A stretch of 48,731 nucleotides of DNA from contig JAADHF010000046.1 in NCBI GenBank assembly GCA_013151965.1, positions 1 to 48,731 on the forward strand, written 5' to 3'. Both the position numbers and the translations under genes were made by a program. The notes under the pieces were generated by a model that was not told the origin of the DNA, searched no databases, and saw only the letters and a list, made by a program, of their open reading frames with translations. The stretch is from Spirochaetota bacterium (GTDB taxonomy: Bacteria > Spirochaetota > Spirochaetia > SZUA-6). Shown piece after piece: positions 8,224 to 15,939 of the stretch; position 1 is the stretch's first letter; every line of letters starts with the position of its first letter.

Positions 8224-9069
8224 ATGACAGAAGATTTGGCAAATAACTTCGTAAAAGAAGATACATTAAAAGTTTACTTTCGACAAATAAAAAGGACTGA
8301 TCTTCTTACTTACAAGGAAGAAATTGAACTTTCGAAAAGAATTCAAAAAGGTGATGATAAGGCAAAGAGGAAACTCATAGAGGCGAATCTTCGCCTTGTA
8401 GTAAGAATTGCCAAAGCATATGTTACCCCGGAAATGTCTTTAATGGATCTAATACAGGAGGGTAATCTCGGGTTAATTAAAGCGGCTTCCAAGTATGATT
8501 ACAGAAAAGAAGTACGTTTCAGTACCTATGCATCATGGTGGATAAAACAGTCCATCGTAAGATCGCTTTCCAATAAAAAAAGAGCGATAAGGCTTCCTCA
8601 CAGAAAAGAGGAAAAGATACGAAAAATAAATAATATTTTTAATACACTGTCGCAGAAATTAATGAGAATGCCGACAAACAAAGAAATCGCACAGGAAATC
8701 GGACTTCCGGAAGAGGAAGTTATGAATCTGATAAATCTGTCAAACTCAATTGTTTCTCTGGATACAGGTGTTGCAGGAGATTCGGCAACACTGCAGGATG
8801 TTATAGAGGATTATTCTTACAATCCCGACAGAACGATTATGAATAAGAGCCTTAAAGAAGAAACAATGAAATTCCTGGAAAATCTGATGAATAAAGAGAA
8901 AAAAATATTAATGTATAGGTTCGCCTTTTTCGGCGGCAAGCGTTATACGTTAAAGCGTATCGGGAATGAACTTGGTATTTCACCCGAAACTGTCCGGCAG
9001 ATAGAAATGAGAGCTCTTAAAAAACTAAAATCCTTTGCAGAAGATTTAAAAGAGTATATTTATAACTGA
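8224..9069 (+). CDS. rpoS: RpoS-like alternative sigma factor (sigma70 family, no region 1.1)
   Basis: About 281 residues from ATG 8224. The frame is open to 8185, but that start would lie inside the sigma54 promoter, while 8224 follows GGAGGG by six bases. Domains: region 1.2 (DTLKVYFRQIKRTDLLTYKEEIEL), region 2 (KLIEANLRLVVRIAKAY, DLIQEGNLGLIKAASKYDYR, FSTYASWWIKQSIVRSL), region 3 (IRLPHRKEEKIRKI...) and region 4 with a helix-turn-helix (TLKRIGNELGISPETVRQIEMRALKKL). The length and lack of region 1.1 fit a group 2 factor. The RpoS call rests on synteny with Borrelia flgI-rpoS and on the sigma54 promoter; a general RpoD-family paralogue is the alternative. Confidence 0.78.
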   Translation: MTEDLANNFVKEDTLKVYFRQIKRTDLLTYKEEIELSKRIQKGDDKAKRKLIEANLRLVVRIAKAYVTPEMSLMDLIQEGNLGLIKAASKYDYRKEVRFSTYASWWIKQSIVRSLSNKKRAIRLPHRKEEKIRKINNIFNTLSQKLMRMPTNKEIAQEIGLPEEEVMNLINLSNSIVSLDTGVAGDSATLQDVIEDYSYNPDRTIMNKSLKEETMKFLENLMNKEKKILMYRFAFFGGKRYTLKRIGNELGISPETVRQIEMRALKKLKSFAEDLKEYIYN

Positions 9070-9150
9070 AATACTGAGGCTGTTAAAGCCCGGGCTGTAT
9101 AAATCTGAATAATAATATATTTATACTCACAATTTAATAAACATATAGCT

Positions 9151-9180
9151 TTGATAAGACGAAGATATAGAGACTAAAAT
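9151..9180 (+). promoter_or_regulatory. sigma70 promoter of the deacetylase-tsaD pair
   Basis: TTGATA at 9151-9156, an 18-base spacer, TAAAAT at 9175-9180; the predicted start is near 9187. This separates the pair from the sigma-factor gene. Confidence 0.55.
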
Positions 9181-9200
9181 AAAAGGATTCCATTCTTTCG

Positions 9201-10157
9201 ATGTCAAAGAAAAAACGTACTTCCAGACAGACGGTAAGATTAAGAAATACACTGATTCTCCTTATCCTGATACTCGGCTGTTTAATTCTTGTGCTTCTTA
9301 TTGTTTCTCAGGGCAAACGCTCCGCATCGGCTTTACATACCGCTTCGGGAGAGACCGGTGCAAAGTTAAATTCCAATTTGAAATATGGAAAACAAGTACC
9401 CGAAGAAACAGAAAAAAAATTTAACACCGCACCTGCGGAATCTTCTTCCCCGGCCGGCAGAAAAGAACATCCGAAACCCGGAGCGAAACTTGTGCTTATT
9501 ATCGATGATGCGGGATATAGTATGAAACAGGCCGAGCCCTTTCTGAAATATCCGGGTAAATTAACGTTATCCATACTGCCTGAACTACCTTTCAGCAGGG
9601 AGATAGCGGAAGAAGCAAAAAAGGTGGGAAGAGATATAATTCTGCATTGTCCGATGGAGCCGGTACATGAAGAAAATCCCGGTCCTAATGCGATATATAC
9701 GGGACAGAGCAGAGAAATGATCAGAAAACTGCTGGATGATAATTTTAATTCCGTGCCCGGTGCGGAAGGCACCAATAATCATATGGGGTCAAGAGCAACT
9801 TCCGACATAAAAACAATGGATATTGTTATGCAGTACCTTTCTGAAAAAAAGAAATTCTTTATAGACAGTAAAACGACTGTCCGCTCTGTTGCAGAAAAAG
9901 CGGCTTTGAAATACAAAGTGCCGTATTTCAGCAGGGATGTTTTTATAGACAACAGTCCCGAAGATGAAAAAATCAGGGATGGTATCCTTAAAGGTATTGC
10001 AATTGCGGAAAGAAAAGGTTATGCAATATTAATCGGCCATGTAAAGAGTCCTCAGATAATTGAAATCCTGAATTCGTTATCAGGTGTTTTTAAAGAAAAA
10101 AGGACCCGGCTTGCAACGGTTGACGAATTAATTTCTGCGTTTAAAGGAAAAGAATGA
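9201..10157 (+). CDS. Divergent polysaccharide deacetylase family protein (YibQ-like)
   Basis: A 318-residue membrane-anchored protein. A basic N-terminus (SKKKRTSRQTVRLRN) and one helix (TLILLILILGCLILVLLIVS) are followed by a low-complexity linker to about residue 95. Then comes the YibQ/DUF610 fold: KLVLIIDDAGYSMKQAEPFL, LTLSILPELPFSREIAEEAKKVGRDIILHCPMEP, NNHMGSRATSD, FFIDSKTTVRSVA and the final IAERKGYAILIGHVKSPQ. The family is related to polysaccharide deacetylases, but substrates are unknown; a periplasmic or envelope role is inferred from the anchor. Its end overlaps tsaD by four bases. Start choice is moderately sure because the nearest ribosome site is distant. Confidence 0.82.
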   Translation: MSKKKRTSRQTVRLRNTLILLILILGCLILVLLIVSQGKRSASALHTASGETGAKLNSNLKYGKQVPEETEKKFNTAPAESSSPAGRKEHPKPGAKLVLIIDDAGYSMKQAEPFLKYPGKLTLSILPELPFSREIAEEAKKVGRDIILHCPMEPVHEENPGPNAIYTGQSREMIRKLLDDNFNSVPGAEGTNNHMGSRATSDIKTMDIVMQYLSEKKKFFIDSKTTVRSVAEKAALKYKVPYFSRDVFIDNSPEDEKIRDGILKGIAIAERKGYAILIGHVKSPQIIEILNSLSGVFKEKRTRLATVDELISAFKGKE

Positions 10158-11161
10158 TTGTACTCGGCATAGAAACTTCCTGCGATGAGTGTTCTGCAGC
10201 TTTAGTTAAAGACGGACAGGAAGTATTAAGCAACAAAATATCAACACAAATTGAGTTCCACAGGCCCTACTACGGTGTTGTACCGGAAATTGCTTCGAGG
10301 AAACATCTGGAGTGGATATACCCGGTTGTGGAGTCTTCTCTGAATAAAGCGGGAATCGGCCTTACGGATATAGATGGTATTGCCGTAACATACCGCCCCG
10401 GTTTAATAGGATCGCTTCTGGTCGGATTGTCCTTTGCAAAAGGACTTGCCTATGCCGCAGGCAAACCCTTTATGGGCATAGATCATATCCTTGCTCATCT
10501 GTATGCACCTCATCTTGAACATGATATAAGTTATCCGTATCTGGGGCTGATCGTTTCCGGAGGGCATACGATAATAGCAAAAGTTGACAGCTTTAAAAGT
10601 TTCAAGGTTCTCGGCACAACGATAGATGATGCCTGCGGGGAGGCTTTCGATAAAGTGGCAAAGCACTATAAGCTGGGATATCCGGGCGGTGTGGAGATCG
10701 ATAAACTTTCGAAACATGGGAGTCCTTCTGCATTTCATTTTCCGAAACCTTCTCTTCACAAGGGCAGCCATACATATGATGTCTCTTATTCGGGTCTAAA
10801 AACCGCTGTCATAAACCAGCTGGATAAATTCTGGGATGGTTCTTCGGAAAAATCAGTGGAAAATATTGCTGCGTCTTTCCAGCAGACTGCGATAGATATT
10901 ATTGCAGAGAAAGTCATACAGGCGGCAAATGATACCGGAATAAAAAAAATAGTTGCCGGCGGAGGTGTCGCAGCTAACAGTTACCTTCGGAAAGTTTTAA
11001 AACGAAACAGCGGATATGATGTTATATTCCCATCCCCTGTTTATTGCACTGATAACGGAGCAATGGTAGCAGGCATAGGATGCAGATACTTAGAGGAAGG
11101 CGAAATTTCACCGTTAAATCTCAATGCCGAGGCAAGGGTTCCGCGTTTTAGGAGAATATAA
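10154..11161 (+). CDS. tsaD: tRNA N6-adenosine threonylcarbamoyltransferase TsaD
   Basis: A 335-residue enzyme of normal length. It transfers threonylcarbamoyl to A37 of ANN-decoding tRNAs in the cytoplasm, working with TsaB, TsaE and TsaC (none in this window). Seen: MIVLGIETSCDECSAALV, YRPGLIGSLLVGLSFAKGLA, the metal-binding GIDHILAH, LIVSGGHT, TIDDACGEAFDKVAK, and VAGGGVAANSYLR. Coupled by a four-base overlap to the deacetylase-like gene. Borrelia also has this gene (gcp) close to rpoS, as I recall. A tRNA gene follows immediately. Confidence 0.95.
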   Translation: MIVLGIETSCDECSAALVKDGQEVLSNKISTQIEFHRPYYGVVPEIASRKHLEWIYPVVESSLNKAGIGLTDIDGIAVTYRPGLIGSLLVGLSFAKGLAYAAGKPFMGIDHILAHLYAPHLEHDISYPYLGLIVSGGHTIIAKVDSFKSFKVLGTTIDDACGEAFDKVAKHYKLGYPGGVEIDKLSKHGSPSAFHFPKPSLHKGSHTYDVSYSGLKTAVINQLDKFWDGSSEKSVENIAASFQQTAIDIIAEKVIQAANDTGIKKIVAGGGVAANSYLRKVLKRNSGYDVIFPSPVYCTDNGAMVAGIGCRYLEEGEISPLNLNAEARVPRFRRI

Positions 11162-11163
11162 CC

Positions 11164-11192
11164 TTGACTCATAAATAAAGTTTATGTATATT
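11164..11192 (+). promoter_or_regulatory. sigma70 promoter of tRNA-fMet
   Basis: TTGACT at 11164-11169, a 17-base spacer, TATATT at 11187-11192; it starts two bases after the tsaD stop and about a dozen bases before the tRNA. Confidence 0.8.
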
Positions 11193-11203
11193 ACGAAAGA
11201 CGG

Positions 11204-11276
11204 CGCAGGGTAGAGCAGTTGGCAGCTCGTCGGGCTCATAACCCGGAGGTCGCAGGTTCAAGTCCTGCCCCTGCTA
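11204..11276 (+). tRNA. Initiator tRNA-fMet (anticodon CAU)
   Basis: The anticodon loop CTCATAA is closed by a stem with three consecutive G-C pairs (CGGG/CCCG), the mark of initiator tRNA. The acceptor begins with C that does not pair with the opposing base (C1 against U72), the second initiator mark. The D arm is GAGCAG...CTC, and the T arm is GCAGG-TTCAAGT-CCTGC. CCA is not encoded. A strong hairpin terminator follows. Confidence 0.93.
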
Positions 11277-11293
11277 TAAACGAAAGATGAGGA

Positions 11294-11340
11294 AGAAGCT
11301 GATCAACGTCCGGCACGGATGCTGATCAGCTTCTTTTATT
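11294..11340 (+). terminator. Rho-independent terminator after tRNA-fMet
   Basis: AGAAGCTGATCA (11294-11305) pairs perfectly with TGATCAGCTTCT (11323-11334), a 12-bp stem followed by TTTATTT. The 3' end abuts the stop codon of the convergent EamA gene. Confidence 0.9.
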
Positions 11341-12260
11341 TAATGTCCCGCGAAGATATTTTTTATTTTTTTTAAGATTTTCTCTCCGTAAAGCATTATG
11401 GTTAATCCCGATAGAATCATCGGCATCGCGACCGGGAGATAAGGCACCGGAGATTCACTGCCTATTACAATTCCTATAAAGACCGCGATAACCGGGTTAA
11501 TCAGGGCATAACTCACAACATTAGAAGCAGGCTGATGCGCAATAAGAAAAGTGTAGGCGCTGAAGGCAAGAGAGCCTATAACAGCCAGATAGAATAACCC
11601 AAGCAGGGAAGCTGCGGAGAATGAAGCGGATTGGGGATAGAAGAAGTTCGAGGAGCCGAAAGTGTAGATAAGGCAGACGGAACCTGCAAAGGTCATTTGT
11701 ATACCGCTGTTTATCAGATTGTCCGGATATACTTTAAACCGGTGCCCGAGGCTGGTACCCAGGGACCAGAGTATGATTGCGGCAAGTACCATTATAATTT
11801 CAGGTTTTAATACTGCTTTAAATGATTGTCCATTGTAAAGAAGCAGTATTACTCCCGAAACACCTGTAAGGATTCCGAGAATTCTTATGAACGTCACCTT
11901 TTTAGAAAGAAGTACCCTGTCGAATAATGCAACGATCAGCGGAGTCGCAGAGAGGATAAGTGCCACTAAGTAGCTGTCGACCTTACGTTCGGCAAAGGAG
12001 ATAAAGCCGTTTCCGCCGAGAAGAAGAAGGCTGCCTAGAAGGACAGAAGAAAGTATCTGTCTAATAGTCGGAAGGGGATTTACTCTTTTAGAAATTACCG
12101 CAAAAAGAAGAAAAAAGAAGCCGCCGAAAAAAAAGCGTAATCCAACAACTGTTATGGGAGGAATCGTTTCCACGGATAGCTTTATAAAGAAATACGTAGA
12201 TCCCCAGACCAGATAAATCGTCAGATATGACAGAGCGATAAGGGATGTTTCTCTTTTCAT
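11340..12260 (-). CDS. EamA/DMT-family transporter (YedA-like)
   Basis: A 306-residue integral membrane protein with about ten helices arranged as two EamA repeats. The N-terminal motif LTIYLVWGSTYFFIKLSVETIPPITVVGLRFFFGG matches the RhaT/YedA branch of drug/metabolite exporters; the second repeat contains LINPVIAVFIGIVIGSESP. The substrate is unknown, and a metabolite or amino acid exporter is the usual guess. There is no Shine-Dalgarno before the ATG, and the promoter -10 ends only 12 bases upstream (see the promoter entry). Confidence 0.88.
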   Translation of the reverse strand: MKRETSLIALSYLTIYLVWGSTYFFIKLSVETIPPITVVGLRFFFGGFFFLLFAVISKRVNPLPTIRQILSSVLLGSLLLLGGNGFISFAERKVDSYLVALILSATPLIVALFDRVLLSKKVTFIRILGILTGVSGVILLLYNGQSFKAVLKPEIIMVLAAIILWSLGTSLGHRFKVYPDNLINSGIQMTFAGSVCLIYTFGSSNFFYPQSASFSAASLLGLFYLAVIGSLAFSAYTFLIAHQPASNVVSYALINPVIAVFIGIVIGSESPVPYLPVAMPMILSGLTIMLYGEKILKKIKNIFAGH

Positions 12261-12272
12261 ATTTCGTACAGG

Positions 12273-12301
12273 ATAATATTGTATATCTCCGGTTGGTGCA
12301 A
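12273..12301 (-). promoter_or_regulatory. sigma70 promoter of the EamA gene, near-leaderless
   Basis: Minus strand: TTGCAC at 12301-12296, a 17-base spacer, TATTAT at 12278-12273, then 12 bases to the ATG at 12260. The transcript would have a leader of about five bases without a ribosome site. Confidence 0.6.
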
Positions 12302-12361
12302 GTGAGGAATCTGATAATACGGTATAGTATTTTTCCCAAAAAGAGAGAAGAAAGAATTTGC

Positions 12362-12390
12362 TTGACTGAATATGACGGTTGGTCTAATCT
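12362..12390 (+). promoter_or_regulatory. sigma70 promoter of phnD
   Basis: TTGACT at 12362-12367, a 17-base spacer, TAATCT at 12385-12390; CGGGAGG follows as ribosome site before the ATG at 12429. Confidence 0.7.
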
Positions 12391-12428
12391 TTAAGCAATA
12401 AATAAATTAATTTTTCGGGAGGCATTAT

Positions 12429-13343
12429 ATGTATAGAAGGATCTTTAGTTTTCTGGTTGTCTTTTTTCTGCTTGCAGGAGGAGCAGCTCTTTTTGCTACC
12501 GGGCAGAAGGAAAAGCCGTTAGGTTCCGAGGAGAACCCGATAGTTTGGTCTTTTGTTCCTTCCGGCAACATGCAGAGGGTTTCTTCAGGTGCACAGCTGG
12601 TTGCTGACATGCTGCATGAGAAAACCGGTTTATACTTTAAAACAAATGTTGCAACGGAGTATGCAGGTGTTATAGAGGCGATGAAGAGCAAGCCGCCGAC
12701 GGCTCAAATGGCTTCTCTCGCTACCTTTGCCTATGTCATGGCGCATGAAATGGGAGTTGCGGATGCCGCTCTTGTTTCCATACGTTACGGCAGTCCGACA
12801 TACAATGGCCAGATTATTACTCAGGCGGATTCCGGTATTAAGAAACTTACCGATTTAAAGGGAAGAACATTTGCCCGGCCCGATCCTCTTTCCACAAGCG
12901 GCTGGATTATTCCCATGCTGATGATGAAAGCCGCGGGTATTAATCCTGAAAAAGATCTTGCAAGAATCGTTGATGCAGGCAGTCACGATGCCGTGGTTTC
13001 TGCTGTTTATAACGGACAGGCGGATGCCGGTGCAACGTATGTCGATGCCAGAACACGAATAGAAAAGGATCATCCCGATGTTATGAAAAAGCTTGTTGTT
13101 ATAGCGGTAACACCTGCTATTCCAAATGACGGTGTTCAGTTTATTCCGTCCTTTCCAAAAGATTTAAAAGATAAGATTGTAAATGCACTTTTAAAAATAG
13201 CGTCGGAAGATAAGGGTAAAAAAGCTCTTAATACCGCGTATCAATGGAACGGTTTAAAGAAAATAGACGATAGTTTCTACGATCCCTTTCGGCAGCTTCT
13301 TCAGGCATCCGGTATGTCTGTAAAAGAATTACAGGGGAAATAA
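12429..13343 (+). CDS. phnD: Phosphonate-type ABC transporter substrate-binding protein PhnD
   Basis: A 304-residue exported binding protein. Signal peptide MYRRIFSFLVVFFLLAGGAALFA precedes TGQKEK; no lipobox cysteine is seen, so it looks soluble in the periplasm rather than lipid-anchored. The mature part shows the PhnD/SsuA2 fold: IVWSFVPSGN, AQMASLATFAYVMAHE, LTDLKGRTFARPDPLSTSGWIIP and AVYNGQADAGATYVDARTR. It delivers a phosphonate, phosphite or related oxyanion to PhnC/PhnE. A strong terminator separates it from phnC, so binding protein is probably made in excess. Confidence 0.88.
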   Translation: MYRRIFSFLVVFFLLAGGAALFATGQKEKPLGSEENPIVWSFVPSGNMQRVSSGAQLVADMLHEKTGLYFKTNVATEYAGVIEAMKSKPPTAQMASLATFAYVMAHEMGVADAALVSIRYGSPTYNGQIITQADSGIKKLTDLKGRTFARPDPLSTSGWIIPMLMMKAAGINPEKDLARIVDAGSHDAVVSAVYNGQADAGATYVDARTRIEKDHPDVMKKLVVIAVTPAIPNDGVQFIPSFPKDLKDKIVNALLKIASEDKGKKALNTAYQWNGLKKIDDSFYDPFRQLLQASGMSVKELQGK

Positions 13344-13354
13344 AGCACATTCTA

Positions 13355-13396
13355 TACCCGGGTGAGAATAAATAATCTTACCCGGGTATTTTTATA
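13355..13396 (+). terminator. Terminator (probably partial) between phnD and phnC
   Basis: ACCCGGGTGAGA (from 13356) pairs with TCTT...ACCCGGGT (ending 13387), followed by ATTTTTATA. This GC-rich hairpin lies inside what would otherwise be one phn operon. Confidence 0.82.
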
Positions 13397-13433
13397 TGCG
13401 GAATAAGTACGTTTTGCTTTATAAATATTTACC

Positions 13434-13469
13434 GGAAATTTCCTTAAAAATCACTTTAATTATTATAAT
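13434..13469 (+). promoter_or_regulatory. Possible promoter and palindrome before phnC
   Basis: A perfect 10-bp palindrome GGAAATTTCC (13434-13443) lies over the -35 position of a good TATAAT at 13464-13469; no consensus -35 hexamer is present. It may restart transcription after the phnD terminator. Confidence 0.35.
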
Positions 13470-13490
13470 CCATAAGGAACAGAGAGAGTT

Positions 13491-14300
13491 ATGCTGAGTA
13501 TTAAGAATCTTGTTAAAATTTATGATGACGGAACGGAGGCATTAAAGGATGTCAGTTTTGATGTCGATGACGGGGAATTTCTTATTATCATAGGATTAAG
13601 CGGTTCCGGAAAATCAACTCTTCTCCGCTGTATAAACAGACTTATAGAACCTACCGAAGGGCAGATTATCTGGAATGGCGAAGATGTTACAGAAGCGGAT
13701 TCCAACCACCTTCGTGAGGTGCGTCGTCAGATAGGGATGATTTTTCAGCATTTTAATCTCGTAAAGAGGTCGAGTGTTCTAAAGAATGTGCTTGCAGGCA
13801 GGCTTGGATATACCAATCCAATGTTAAGCCTGATTAACAGATTCAGTCAGGCGGATATTGAAATGGCATATGAAGCCCTAAGGCGTGCGGGGATCGAAGA
13901 TCAGGCACATAAAAGAGCGGACGAACTAAGCGGCGGGCAGCAGCAGAGAGTGGGTATTGCGAGAGCGCTTATGCAGAATCCGAAAATGATATTGGCCGAT
14001 GAACCTGTGGCAAGTCTGGATCCTGTTCTGGCACATACCATCCTCGGTTATCTGGAGAAGATCAACAAGGAAGACAATATAACGGTTCTGTGCAGTCTCC
14101 ATTATCTTGATCTTGTTCAGCGTTATGCGACAAGGGTGATAGGACTGCGGAATGGTAAAGTAGTATACCGCGGAAGCGGTGAAGATATTCGTAAAATGAC
14201 CGATGAGGAGTTTAAACAGATATACGGAGAGGAAGCTGAAAGGGTGCGGGTAGGACCCGATTCAAGTGAAGATGTCGATGGAGAAAAGATCAATGGCTAA
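13491..14300 (+). CDS. phnC: Phosphonate-type ABC transporter ATPase PhnC
   Basis: A 269-residue ABC ATPase. Walker A is GLSGSGKSTLLRCIN (the usual GxSGxGKS form), the Q-loop is IGMIFQHFNLVKRSSVLKNVLAGRLGY (highly typical of PhnC), the signature is LSGGQQQRVGIARAL, and Walker B is MILADEPVASLDP. The C-terminus is extended by about 25 acidic residues compared with typical PhnC. The end overlaps phnE by eight bases. Confidence 0.92.
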   Translation: MLSIKNLVKIYDDGTEALKDVSFDVDDGEFLIIIGLSGSGKSTLLRCINRLIEPTEGQIIWNGEDVTEADSNHLREVRRQIGMIFQHFNLVKRSSVLKNVLAGRLGYTNPMLSLINRFSQADIEMAYEALRRAGIEDQAHKRADELSGGQQQRVGIARALMQNPKMILADEPVASLDPVLAHTILGYLEKINKEDNITVLCSLHYLDLVQRYATRVIGLRNGKVVYRGSGEDIRKMTDEEFKQIYGEEAERVRVGPDSSEDVDGEKING

Positions 14301-15855
14301 AGAAGTCGAACAAAAAAATACAAAGGCGAAAAGAAAAAAAAGAAAAAATCCCGCATTAATAAAAAAACCGGAATCCAGAGTTCCCGGTGAACTATCCGGG
14401 CTTCTCTCATTACTGATACCCGGTTTGGGCCATATTGTAATAGGAGAGATTGGCCGGGGATTTATTTTATTCGGTTCGATTTTCTCCATGATACTGATGT
14501 TTGTATGGCGGATAGAGCTTTTAGCTCACCTGGAGCCAAACCTTCTGTCGATGTATAATAAGGCGCTGTCAAGGCGGCCTGTTTTTATACTGCTTCTGAC
14601 TTTCGGTATTATACTTTTATGGTTATGGAACGCCTGGGATGCTTATAGGATCAGAAAAAAACGGGAATACAATAGAATAAAAATATTTATTCTGGTAATT
14701 GCAGTATTCTTTGTTTTAGGATGGCAGATCGGCGAGATAAACCCTTATAAAATGATAACGAGATTCCCCGAAACGCTCACTCCTATTTCCCGCGTTCTCT
14801 GGCCGTGGAAGGCTGCATTTACACATAAAACGCTGCGTGTAAGTGCAAAAGCTGCTATTCTGGCGCCTCCCGGCGGCAATCCGCCGCCTCCGTCTGTGGA
14901 AAATCCCAACAAGCCGTATCTTCTCGCGGAACCAACATCAGGTAATTTATCCCGGCTCGATGAAAATTATAAAATGATACCGGGAACGACGATTACATTG
15001 ACGGGTAAGAATTTTAAACCCGATACAAAAACGGAAATCTGGTGGATAGACCCGATCGGCAATAAATTCCAGCTTCGTCAGAACGGAAAGTATGTCAGTG
15101 TAATAACCGACGAAAAGGGATCCTTTAAGATGAAAGTTATTATGCCCTACAGGTTAATACCGCCGAGTTCAAAAGGGAAAATGATACATCATGTAGAGGC
15201 TGTACAGGTATCCCCGGTAGGAGGAGTTATCATCAATGAGCCGCTTAAACTGGCAGTTTCCCGTATGGTGGAAACAATATTTATGGGAATGATAGCAACA
15301 CTGTTCGGCATAATTCTTTCCATTCCGGTAAGCTTTCTTGCCGCGAGAAATTTAATGGCAGGTTCATGGGTTACACTTATAATCTATTATATTACAAGAA
15401 CAATTATAAATATAATCAGATCGATAGAACCGCTTATCTGGGCATTAATAGCAGTTGTATGGGTCGGACTCGGCCCTTTTGCCGGGATTATTGCACTTAC
15501 GTTCCATTCGATAGCAGCGTTGTCGAAGCTCTATTCGGAAGCGATAGAGAGTATAGATCCGGGGCCTATAGAGGCCATTCAGGCTACCGGTGCAACTCAT
15601 CTGCAGACAATTCTCTATGCTGTTGTCCCGCAGATGATTCCGCCTTTTATCTCTTTTTCCATTTACCGGTGGGATATTAATGTTAGAATGTCAACGGTTA
15701 TAGGTCTTGTGGGCGGCGGCGGAATCGGATTTATACTTGTGCAGTATATAAGACTCCTGGATTATCGTGCTGCGGGTATTGCCGTCTGGTTTATAGCCAT
15801 TACCGTTGCACTGCTCGATTATATAAGTTCGGAGATCAGACGAAGAATTGTGTAA
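14293..15855 (+). CDS. phnE: Phosphonate-type ABC transporter permease PhnE with large N-terminal membrane and periplasmic extension
   Basis: About 520 residues, twice the usual PhnE size. The C-terminal 210 residues are a normal PhnE permease (VETIFMGMIATLFGIILSIPVSFLAARNLM, then ALSKLYSEAIESIDPGPIEAIQATGAT, then VIGLVGGGGIGFIL). Before it lie a lysine-rich start, a TM2-like hairpin (LLIPGLGHIVIGEIGRGFILFG), further helices, a proline-rich linker near residue 195, and a roughly 110-residue extracytoplasmic part with an IPT/TIG-like look (GTTITLTGKNFKPDTKTEIWW). Upstream in-frame starts exist at 14266, 14272 and 14278; 14293 was chosen because GGAG precedes it. The extra domain may dock the binding protein. 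Confidence 0.85.
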   Translation: MAKEVEQKNTKAKRKKRKNPALIKKPESRVPGELSGLLSLLIPGLGHIVIGEIGRGFILFGSIFSMILMFVWRIELLAHLEPNLLSMYNKALSRRPVFILLLTFGIILLWLWNAWDAYRIRKKREYNRIKIFILVIAVFFVLGWQIGEINPYKMITRFPETLTPISRVLWPWKAAFTHKTLRVSAKAAILAPPGGNPPPPSVENPNKPYLLAEPTSGNLSRLDENYKMIPGTTITLTGKNFKPDTKTEIWWIDPIGNKFQLRQNGKYVSVITDEKGSFKMKVIMPYRLIPPSSKGKMIHHVEAVQVSPVGGVIINEPLKLAVSRMVETIFMGMIATLFGIILSIPVSFLAARNLMAGSWVTLIIYYITRTIINIIRSIEPLIWALIAVVWVGLGPFAGIIALTFHSIAALSKLYSEAIESIDPGPIEAIQATGATHLQTILYAVVPQMIPPFISFSIYRWDINVRMSTVIGLVGGGGIGFILVQYIRLLDYRAAGIAVWFIAITVALLDYISSEIRRRIV

Positions 15856-15939
15856 TTGTAAAGCACGGATGACGCCGGTATTTTTAAAACGGTTATGGGT
15901 TTTTTTAAGCTTTTCCGAATAAATAGCCCGGGCGGTCTG

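Noticed and set aside
9079-9100. Hairpin with AGCCCGGGCT after the sigma-factor gene
   Set aside because: The palindrome is short, without loop or T tract; evidence is too weak to call a terminator.
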